Below are positions 5,781 to 10,777 of a stretch of 10,777 bases of DNA, in pieces. A model generated the notes under the pieces. The model was not told where the DNA came from, ran no database searches, and worked only from the letters and a program-made list of their open reading frames with translations. Position 1 is the stretch's first letter. Every line of letters begins with the position of its first letter. The translations under genes were made by a program, and so were the position numbers. This stretch comes from DASTPP01 sp035762175 (GTDB lineage: Bacteria; Myxococcota_A; Polyangia; Polyangiales; Polyangiaceae), in assembly GCA_035762175.1 (NCBI GenBank), contig DASTPP010000177.1:1-10777 (forward strand), given 5' to 3'.

Positions 5781-7121
5781 TCAAAGGCACTGAACCGCGA
5801 CGTCGTTCCCTGGCGAGGTGTAGCCGACGAGCTGCCCCGCCGTGCAGCCGAACGTCGCGGGCCCGAGCGTCGAGCAAACCTTGCCGCCCGGAAACGTGTT
5901 GGCTCCGTCGACCTCGAGCTTCGTCGCACCGGCCTTCAGGCTCGCGCCGCAGACGACGGCGCCGCCAGAGCCCGTCAGCGCGGCCGAGAATGAATTGCCT
6001 TGGAGCGATACGCCGGAGAAAGCGTCGGCGAGCGAGTCGCCCTCGCCGTTCAAGTTGAGCGAGACGAGGTTCTTCTCGAAGGCGCACGCCTTGATGACTA
6101 CCTGCCGACTCTGCCGAACCTCGACGGCGCCCGTGCCCGTCAAACCGTTGCTCGCCGCGTTGCCCCGGAAGGTGCCCCCCTCGAGCAGAGTCGCCGCCAG
6201 GCCGCCTGTACCCCGCTCGACCAAGACGCCCGCGCCAGCCGTCGTGCCCTCGACGACGAGGCCCGCCTCGCCGGCGCCTGTCATCGTTAGCGCCGCGTCA
6301 GGGCCGACAACCACGCCGCGTGCGTTGCCAGCCAGCAGTACGGGCGCCTTGGCCGAGCCGGCTACCGTGGCCTTCGCCTCGCCGGTCAGCTCGAGCGCAA
6401 GCGTAGCCGCCTTGATGGTCAGCGGCCCGGCGAGGGTCACGCTCCCCGAGCTCGCGGCCACCCCCTTGGCCGCGCCGGCGCCGTCGAGCGCGAAGCCCTT
6501 CAGGCTCGAGCCGTCGGCGAGCGTGACGAGCGGGGCGCCCGCGACGGGCGCCGCCACCTCGAGCGCCACCGGCTTCGTCGGGTCGGCGGCCCGCCCCTCA
6601 AGCGCGAGCCCCGCGCCGAGAGCGACGGGCGCGGGCGCCTCGGCCGAGTCGGCGAAGACGAGCACGCTCTTGGTCTCACCCGCGATGGCGGCGAGCGCCG
6701 GGCCGAGAGCCCGGAAGTGGCATGCTCGTTCGGGCACCCCGCTCGGCTCTCGGCCGTCGGCGACCACGACCAGCGTCGCCGTCGAGCAGCCCGCCGACGG
6801 CGCGGTGCAGTCGCCCCCGACGCACAGCGAGCCCACCCCCTCGCCGGCGGCGCATGCCGCGTCCGACGCGCAGGCCCCCCCGCCGCCCGAGCCCCCGCCG
6901 CCGAGCCCCGACGAGCCGCCCGCGCCGGCGCCCGAGGCGCCGGCCGGGCCGCCACCTCCGCCGCCCTCGCCCGAGGCGCCGGCCGAGCCGGCCCGGGGGC
7001 ATTCGGGGTCGTTGGGGGCGCGCCGGCACACCTCGGCTTGGTCGACGAAGTAGCCCGACGAACAGGCGCCCGCCGCCGCGATAGCGGCGGCACTCGCCAG
7101 GCCCCGAAGGCGGGGCCTCAA
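5781..7121 (-). CDS. Lipoprotein with Gly-rich linker and beta-helix-like domain
   Basis: A 446-aa product. The start is a TTG (7121-7119) overlapping the TGA of the upstream gene (TTGA), with a run of Gs four bases upstream. No other start fits the signal sequence. Residues 1-19 form a hydrophobic signal ending A17-G18-A19-C20, a weak lipobox; SSGYFVDQAE follows. Cys-containing segments (C32, C41; C84-C112) flank a long Gly/Ser/Ala linker (45-83), a style common in Polyangia lipoproteins. Residues about 114-446 are short, repeated beta-strand turns rich in Ala/Gly/Val, with runs such as 'LVVEGTTAGAGVLVERG' and 'VVIKACAFEKNLVSLNLNG', typical of right-handed parallel beta-helix (pectate-lyase-like) folds. 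No catalytic residues were identified. It is probably displayed on the envelope and co-expressed with the kinase. Confidence 0.8.
   Translation of the reverse strand: MRPRLRGLASAAAIAAAGACSSGYFVDQAEVCRRAPNDPECPRAGSAGASGEGGGGGGPAGASGAGAGGSSGLGGGGSGGGGACASDAACAAGEGVGSLCVGGDCTAPSAGCSTATLVVVADGREPSGVPERACHFRALGPALAAIAGETKSVLVFADSAEAPAPVALGAGLALEGRAADPTKPVALEVAAPVAGAPLVTLADGSSLKGFALDGAGAAKGVAASSGSVTLAGPLTIKAATLALELTGEAKATVAGSAKAPVLLAGNARGVVVGPDAALTMTGAGEAGLVVEGTTAGAGVLVERGTGGLAATLLEGGTFRGNAASNGLTGTGAVEVRQSRQVVIKACAFEKNLVSLNLNGEGDSLADAFSGVSLQGNSFSAALTGSGGAVVCGASLKAGATKLEVDGANTFPGGKVCSTLGPATFGCTAGQLVGYTSPGNDVAVQCL
7099..7118. repeat. Hairpin at start codon of lipoprotein gene
   Basis: AGGCCCCG and CGGGGCCT form a perfect eight-base stem with a four-base loop. 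On the leftward mRNA the stem begins at the fourth base of the lipoprotein gene, immediately after its TTG, and takes in the stop of the PEGA gene. Such a structure could hold the start closed until ribosomes finishing the upstream gene open it, enforcing coupled translation. It lies within coding sequence, so chance in GC-rich DNA cannot be excluded. Confidence 0.5.
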
Positions 7122-8206
7122 AACGCCCCCCCGACGCCGAAGACAAATCCGCCCGCAAGGGGCGCGGCTCCGCCCACCACCCGCGGCCGGCGCTTCACCG
7201 TCAAGGCGTAGGTGGCGAGGCCCGCCCCCGCCGCGAGGCCGACGCCGAGCGAAATGGCAGCGAAGGTGCCGTAGCGGTCGGCGCGGTCGACGGCGCCTTG
7301 CTGCCTCAGCGGGCAAGCCCGCCCGTAGCACCCGTCGCCGAGATCGCCGAGCTCGCTTCGACGTAGCAGGTAGAACGCCCCCGCCCCGGCGAACCCAGCG
7401 GCGGCGGTGCCGCCGAGCACCCACGGCCAGGCCGAGGCCTTCGGCCGAATCGTAACCGGCGGCGGGTCGGCGACGCGTACGGGCGGGGGCGAGGGCGGCG
7501 GCGCTACCGGCTCAAGCATCGCCTCGGCGCGCCCGCCGGGCGTGACGGCGGCCCGGGCCCGGGCGACGACGCGCGGGCCCTGCCGCACCTCGATCTCGTG
7601 CCCGCCGGCGGGCAGGGTCAGCTCGAGCCCGGGCGAATACGCCCCCTCGGCGCGGCCGTCGACCCAGAGCTCACCCGAAGCCTCGCCCGACACGGTCAGG
7701 TCGCCGACCTTGTCGGGCCGCACGAGCTTCGCGTAGAGGCGCGCCGCGACGCGGTCGCGCGCGCCCTCGTCGTAGGGCAGCTCGGCGGCCCGGTCCCCTT
7801 CGCCCTCCCGCCACAGGTGCAACCGCACGACGACCCGCCCCTCGCTCGCCCGCACGAACCCCCAGAAGAAGCGCCCAACGCCGGCGCGCCTGCCGATCCT
7901 CTGCAAGCACGCGGGGTCGAAGGCACGCTCGTCGGGCAGGAGGCCGCCGGGCCCGCCGAGCTTGCACCGGGCCTCGCGGGCCTCCGAGGCAAGGGGGCCG
8001 GCCAGGACATTGAGCGCGAAGTCGGGGCCGTCGAGCACGACCTGCCGGAGCGCGTTCGTCATCGCCTTCGCGGGCAGGTCGCTGTCGAGGTCGGAGGCGA
8101 GCGCGAAGACGACGGCGGGCTCGACGCCGTGGCCCATCGGCAGGGCTCCAGCGGGCCGAGCCGCGAGAACGAGCGCCAAGGCGAGGGCGGCGGCCGCGCT
8201 CCTCAT
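7118..8206 (-). CDS. PEGA-domain membrane protein, kinase partner
   Basis: A 362-aa product whose ATG (8206-8204) overlaps the kinase stop (ATGA), with GGGGA five bases upstream. Residues 1-21 form a signal peptide (AAAALALALVLAARPAGA). Residues about 30-165 form a mixed alpha/beta domain (VVFALASDL, FFWGFVRA, VVVRLHLWREG) common in myxobacterial proteins encoded near kinases. Residues about 168-232 are a PEGA-type beta domain: 'LTVSGEASGELWVDGRAEG', then 'SPGLELTLPAGGHEIEVRQG'. A Pro-rich linker (234-255) leads to two membrane helices at about 260-280 and 315-336, with a Cys-containing loop between (C293, C298). The PEGA part should be periplasmic. In Myxococcota such proteins are often encoded beside Ser/Thr kinases, so it may be a sensor or structural partner. 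Function is inferred from context. Confidence 0.8.
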   Translation of the reverse strand: MRSAAAALALALVLAARPAGALPMGHGVEPAVVFALASDLDSDLPAKAMTNALRQVVLDGPDFALNVLAGPLASEAREARCKLGGPGGLLPDERAFDPACLQRIGRRAGVGRFFWGFVRASEGRVVVRLHLWREGEGDRAAELPYDEGARDRVAARLYAKLVRPDKVGDLTVSGEASGELWVDGRAEGAYSPGLELTLPAGGHEIEVRQGPRVVARARAAVTPGGRAEAMLEPVAPPPSPPPVRVADPPPVTIRPKASAWPWVLGGTAAAGFAGAGAFYLLRRSELGDLGDGCYGRACPLRQQGAVDRADRYGTFAAISLGVGLAAGAGLATYALTVKRRPRVVGGAAPLAGGFVFGVGGAF

Positions 8207-9552
8207 CGCATCCCCGCGAACCGCTTGAGGTAGCCGCGGGCGCGCTCCCGACACGCCCGGTCGCCGGCGTCGTCGCACAGCCACGCGAACTCGCGCGCGT
8301 CCTCGATCGTGCCCCGCCCCGCCCTCAGTCTGGCTTCGAGCTCGGCTCGCCGGTCGGCTTTCGCCCGCGGAGCGCTCGGGTGTGGGACGGACGAGGCCTC
8401 GGCCGTCGGCACCTCGGCCGTCGGCACCTCGGCCGCCACCGCCGCCGACCCGGGCGGCAGCGCCGCGGCGGCGGGCCGCTCGGGCGCGGGCGCCCTCGGT
8501 TCGGCGGCGATGGGGGCGGAGGCCCGCGGCGCGAGGGCCGTCGCGCCCGCGAGCGCCGACGCCGCCGAGCACGCCACCACCAGCACGACGTGCGCCGCGA
8601 CGCCGGGCCGGGCCGCGGGGCGCGCTGGCGCGGGCGTGGGCCGGGCGCCGGCAACGTCGAAGCCGCCCCGCAGGCAGGCCCAGTGCAGATCGAGGGCGAA
8701 CTCCCTGGCCGTCTGATAGCGCTGGTCGGGGTCCCGCGCCGTCGCCCGGTCGAGCACGGGGCGCAACACGTCGGGCACGAGCGGCGCGCCCGGGCCGTCA
8801 TAGGGCGTCGGGAAGCCGCGCCGCCGGAGCCAGGCCACGTATTGGTCGTCGCCGCAGTGGGCGAGCGGCAGTCGGCCCGTGAGCAGTTCGACGAGCACGA
8901 CGCCCGCCGCGTAGAGGTCGGCCCGGCGGTCTGGCGCCGCGCCCGCGAACAGTTCAGGGGGCAGGTAGCGCGTCGTGCCGAGGGCCCGGCTGCCGCCGGT
9001 CGAGAACCCGAGCGGGGTGAACCTCTCGTCGCCGTCGGGCACCTTGACGAGGCCGAAGTCGAGCAAGATGAGCAGGCCGTCGGCCCGCAAAAACAGGTTG
9101 GCCGGCTTGACGTCGCGGTGCACGAGCTCGGCGGCGTGCACGGCGTCGAGCGCCTCGAGCGCCTGCGAGCCGAGGCCGCAGGCGAGCGGGGGCGCGAGCG
9201 GGCCCCGGCGCACCAGCTCGCGCAGCGTCTCGCCCTCGAGCAGCGGCATCGTGTAGTAGGGCCGGCCGTCGTCGAGCCGGCCGGCCTCCAAGACGCGCAC
9301 GACGTGCGGGCTCGCGACGGCCGCGAGCGCCTGGGTCTCTCGGACGAGCCGGGCCTCGACGGCGGCGCCGCCGGGCCCGGCGGCGACGGCGGCCGAGACC
9401 ACCTTGAGCGCGACCCGCTCGCCTGTCGCGGGGTGCTCGGCCTCATAGACCGAACCCATCCCTCCGCGGCCGAGCCTCCGCACCAGCCGGTAGCCGGGGC
9501 CCGGCAGCACCGCCCCCGGCTCGTACGAGAGCGACTCAGCCCGCTCGCGCAT
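8203..9552 (-). CDS. Membrane-anchored Ser/Thr protein kinase (PknB/Pkn type)
   Basis: A 449-aa protein. The ATG at 9552 has an excellent AAGGAGG seven bases upstream. The kinase domain (about 21-295) is complete: glycine loop G28-R-G30-G-M-G33-S-V, ATP-anchoring Lys50 (VALKV), Glu in 'RETQAL', the catalytic loop HRDVKPANL with Asp147, Lys149 and Asn152, DFG at 165-167, the PPE equivalent of APE at 198-200, and D212 in 'ADLYAAGVV'. All catalytic residues are present and the HRD marks an RD kinase, so it should be active. A Pro/Ala linker leads to one membrane helix (about 317-341). The exterior tail is Ala/Pro-rich with an EVPTA repeat, ending in a helical segment with C426 and C434 (AWLCDDAGDRAC). 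It follows the repressor gene by 26 bases and overlaps the PEGA gene, so the three are probably one operon. The substrate is unknown. Confidence 0.95.
   Translation of the reverse strand: MRERAESLSYEPGAVLPGPGYRLVRRLGRGGMGSVYEAEHPATGERVALKVVSAAVAAGPGGAAVEARLVRETQALAAVASPHVVRVLEAGRLDDGRPYYTMPLLEGETLRELVRRGPLAPPLACGLGSQALEALDAVHAAELVHRDVKPANLFLRADGLLILLDFGLVKVPDGDERFTPLGFSTGGSRALGTTRYLPPELFAGAAPDRRADLYAAGVVLVELLTGRLPLAHCGDDQYVAWLRRRGFPTPYDGPGAPLVPDVLRPVLDRATARDPDQRYQTAREFALDLHWACLRGGFDVAGARPTPAPARPAARPGVAAHVVLVVACSAASALAGATALAPRASAPIAAEPRAPAPERPAAAALPPGSAAVAAEVPTAEVPTAEASSVPHPSAPRAKADRRAELEARLRAGRGTIEDAREFAWLCDDAGDRACRERARGYLKRFAGMR
8401..8430. repeat. Tandem 15-bp direct repeat inside kinase gene
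   Basis: GGCCGTCGGCACCTC occurs twice in a row and encodes EVPTA twice (residues about 375-384) in the extracytoplasmic linker of the kinase. This is an in-frame expansion in a low-complexity spacer and probably affects only linker length. Confidence 0.8.
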
Positions 9553-9578
9553 CGCTTCCCCTCCTTATATGTGCCATC

Positions 9579-10106
9579 TCAGGCGCTCGCCTTGCCGCGG
9601 CCGGGCGCCTTCGTCGGCGCGGACTCCTCGGCCGCCGCGGGGGCGGCCTTGCCCCAGTCGCGATCGACCTCGTCGACCTTCGACTTGAGCTCCTTCGCCT
9701 TCGCGAGCCAATCGTCGAAGCCGTAGCCCTCGTACTCGGGCCCGCTCAGGCGCAGCAGTAGCTTCTTGACGCGCGGGTCCAGGTGGGGGCCGAGCACGAT
9801 GAGCGCGTCCTCCCGGTCCGGGTAGGGGTCGTCACCCGTCCGGCGATAGGCCGAAACGTCGATCTCGCCCGACTCGTGCTTCGTGGCGGGCAGGCCCGCG
9901 CCGGGCGAGCCCTTGCCGGTGACTATCCAGTCGGGGTCGACCCCGGCCGCCTCGGCGATCTTGCGCAGGGAGTCGGCCGACGGGCCCCGCTTGTCGATCT
10001 CGCCGCGGAGCAGGGCGCTCAGGTAGGTGCGGGAGAAGCCGGCCTTCTTCGACAGGTCCCCCATAGAGAGCCCGGAACTTTCGTGGGCGAAGCGAACACG
10101 GGGCAT
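9579..10106 (-). CDS. XRE/HTH transcriptional repressor (CI-like role)
   Basis: A 175-aa product from the ATG at 10106, chosen because AAGGA lies seven bases upstream and because the HTH domain then begins normally (MPRVRFAHESSGLSMGDLSK). In-frame ATGs at 10127, 10136 and 10145 are alternatives; the last could serve a near-leaderless transcript. Residues 1-65 are an HTH_3 domain: helices at about 15-22 and 25-35 (SRTYLSALLRGE), then 'SLRKIAEAAGVDPDWIVTGKG'. Residues 66-175 form a short acidic/helical region and an Ala/Lys-rich tail. No LexA/CI autocleavage signature (Ala-Gly site with Ser/Lys dyad) is seen, so SOS-type self-cleavage is unlikely. It diverges from the HTH gene at 10211 across a palindromic operator, an arrangement typical of phage lysogeny switches. 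The specific target is inferred. Confidence 0.85.
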   Translation of the reverse strand: MPRVRFAHESSGLSMGDLSKKAGFSRTYLSALLRGEIDKRGPSADSLRKIAEAAGVDPDWIVTGKGSPGAGLPATKHESGEIDVSAYRRTGDDPYPDREDALIVLGPHLDPRVKKLLLRLSGPEYEGYGFDDWLAKAKELKSKVDEVDRDWGKAAPAAAEESAPTKAPGRGKASA

Positions 10107-10180
10107 CCAATCGTCCTTGGGGGCCATGACGAGCATTGTAGTCATCCAATAGGGACTTAACGCGCCCGCCAGACTTGACA

Positions 10181-10186
10181 AGTATA
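10181..10186 (-). promoter_or_regulatory. Possible leftward -10 for the repressor operon
   Basis: Read leftward this is TATACT, one mismatch from TATAAT, but no good -35 lies 17 bases upstream. A weaker alternative is TTGTCA (10182-10177) with TTAAGT (10160-10155) at 15 bases, which would start transcription near the ATG at 10145. Either would make expression of the repressor and kinase block sensitive to whatever binds the palindrome. Confidence 0.35.
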
Positions 10187-10203
10187 TTCGTCGACTAGTA
10201 TAC
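10182..10203. promoter_or_regulatory. 22-bp imperfect palindromic operator
   Basis: Outer arms GTATA and TATAC, and the central GTCGAC at 10190-10195, are perfectly symmetric, with T/A pairs also matching at 10188 and 10197. The mismatched positions lie between these blocks. It sits in the AT-richer gap between the two divergent HTH genes and overlaps the -10 elements on both strands. This is the expected place and form of a binding site for an XRE-type dimer. A related site occurs at the 5460-5488 promoter. Confidence 0.65.
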
Positions 10204-10210
10204 ACCTCAG

Positions 10211-10531
10211 ATGCGCGGAGCACAGGGTTCGGCGGGCAGGGTCGGCGAACGCGTCGCCCGGGCCCGCAGGTGGTCGGGCGTCAGTCAGCGGCGGCTCTCG
10301 GGGCTCGTCGGCCTATCGCCGACGTACCTCGGGGCCGTCGAGCGCGGCGGCTTCATGCCCGGCACGGGTCCGCTCTTCGCGCTCGCCGACGTGCTCGGCG
10401 TCTCGGCTGCGTGGCTCGCGCGCGGGGAGGGCGAAGAGCCAACCCCCGACGTCGTCCGAGCCGCCGTCGCCGCCGCCGAGGCCAAGGCGAAGAAGTCTGG
10501 TCGGGCGAAGCGCCACCGCGCGGCCGCCTGA
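10211..10531 (+). CDS. 106-aa XRE/HTH regulator (Cro-like position)
   Basis: The ATG at 10211 lacks any Shine-Dalgarno and lies where transcription from the adjacent promoter should begin, so leaderless translation is likely. Residues about 11-75 form an HTH_3 domain: 'VGERVARARRWSGVSQRRLS', the recognition region 'GLSPTYLGAVERGG', then 'LFALADVLGVSAAWLARGEG', which matches the last helix of the divergent repressor in style (GVxxxWxxxGxG). The C-terminal 30 residues are Ala/Lys/Arg-rich and basic, perhaps a nonspecific DNA-binding tail. An intrinsic terminator follows directly. It is divergent from the 175-aa repressor across a shared operator. Which of the two maintains repression and which drives the alternative state cannot be told from sequence. 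Confidence 0.85.
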   Translation: MRGAQGSAGRVGERVARARRWSGVSQRRLSGLVGLSPTYLGAVERGGFMPGTGPLFALADVLGVSAAWLARGEGEEPTPDVVRAAVAAAEAKAKKSGRAKRHRAAA

Positions 10532-10538
10532 AACACGA

Positions 10539-10576
10539 GCGCCCCGGGCGGGTGGAGCCGGCCGGGGCGCCTTTTT
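10539..10576 (+). terminator. Intrinsic terminator after the HTH gene
   Basis: GCGCCCCGG and CCGGGGCGC form a perfect nine-base stem with a 14-base loop, followed by CTTTTT. It begins eight bases after the stop of the 106-aa HTH gene and ends 23 bases before the next start codon. The gene at 10600 therefore needs readthrough, antitermination or its own promoter; no obvious promoter lies in the short gap. Confidence 0.85.
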
Positions 10577-10599
10577 GCGTGTGCGCAAAGGAGGGAACG

Positions 10600-10777
10600 A
10601 TGCGCGATCCGAAGTCTACTCGTGAATTGAGAGAAGGCAAACCCTTCAACCCCGCCGCCTTCGAGGCGCGCGACCGCGCCCTCGGCGGGCTCGAGCGCGA
10701 CGAGGGCGCCGTCTGCCGCGCCATCGTCGTCGCGAAGAAGGCGCGGCCCGACTCGCCCGCGCTCGACCGGGCCCTCG
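10600..10777 (+). CDS. Hypothetical protein, N-terminal part only
   Basis: The ATG at 10600 has a near-perfect AAGGAGG (10588-10594) five bases upstream, one of the strongest ribosome sites in the window. 59 codons are visible before the edge. The product begins MRDPKSTRELREGKPFNPAA, followed by a charged helical stretch (FEARDRALGGLERDEGAVCR) and 'AIVVAKKARPDSPALDRAL'. No family is recognised from this fragment. It is the first gene after the terminator in the rightward block and may open the opposite-strand operon. The open frame and ribosome site together make it a real gene. Confidence 0.7.
   Translation, partial: MRDPKSTRELREGKPFNPAAFEARDRALGGLERDEGAVCRAIVVAKKARPDSPALDRAL

Larger units (their letters stand above)
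10175..10204 (+). promoter_or_regulatory. Rightward promoter for the 106-aa HTH gene
   Basis: TTGACA at 10175-10180 is a perfect -35. A -10 can be placed as TATACA (10199-10204, 18-base spacer) or TAGTAT (10196-10201, 15-base spacer). With the former, transcription would begin at about 10211, the A of the ATG. The gene has no Shine-Dalgarno, so a leaderless mRNA is likely, as for lambda cI from PRM. The -10 lies inside the palindromic operator, which suits repression by an HTH dimer. Confidence 0.6.

Noticed and set aside
5654..6058. Plus-strand open frame starting in the gap and running over the lipoprotein gene
   Set aside because: No ribosome site at 5654 or at the internal ATG 5711, Arg/Ser-rich shadow composition, and it is antisense to a well-supported gene.
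8401..8430. Tandem repeat as a possible CRISPR or recombination site
   Set aside because: Just two adjacent 15-bp copies with no spacer, in frame in a low-complexity linker; ordinary slippage explains it.

Overview
The window is very GC-rich and almost entirely protein-coding. Several traits suggest a Myxococcota (Polyangia-like) genome: a eukaryotic-type Ser/Thr kinase with one membrane anchor, a PEGA-domain membrane protein, a lipoprotein with a long Gly/Ser/Ala linker before a repetitive beta-rich domain, and heavy GC third-position bias. Other traits suggest a temperate phage or phage-derived island inside such a genome: two divergent small XRE/HTH regulators around one operator, an antirepressor-like protein, and a run of tiny genes whose stop and start codons overlap. 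The phage reading is an inference; no integrase, terminase or structural gene is visible here.

Layout, right to left. (1) At 10600-10777 a rightward gene begins behind a strong Shine-Dalgarno and runs off the window; an intrinsic terminator (10539-10576) separates it from a 106-aa HTH regulator (10211-10531, +). (2) The AT-richer gap around 10107-10210 holds a 22-bp imperfect palindrome (10182-10203) and divergent promoter elements. (3) Leftward from there runs a four-gene block: HTH repressor (9579-10106), membrane-anchored kinase (8203-9552), PEGA-type two-helix membrane protein (7118-8206) and lipoprotein (5781-7121). The last three are joined by ATGA/TTGA overlaps. (4) A non-coding gap (5439-5780) contains several hairpins and a consensus-like promoter firing left. 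(5) A second leftward block of eleven genes runs from 5438 off the left edge: a 118-aa protein, two tandem paralogous small proteins, a 70-aa two-helix membrane protein, a 70-aa unknown, a trypsin-fold lipoprotein that looks catalytically degenerate, an antirepressor-like regulator, a protein with three Cys-pair zinc-binding modules, a 98-aa protein with a fourth such module, a 33-aa single-helix peptide and a partial gene.

How it may work together (inference). The promoter of the second block and the one in front of the rightward regulator share an unusual extended motif: TTGACA, then a TCGTC / GACTAGT inverted core. One regulator could therefore control both. The 175-aa repressor shows no LexA/CI-type autocleavage domain, so release by the antirepressor encoded in the second block would make a coherent switch. 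The kinase, PEGA protein and lipoprotein sit directly behind the repressor, the usual position for genes expressed in the lysogenic state, and would form an envelope-associated signalling unit. This is the most interesting candidate system in the window.
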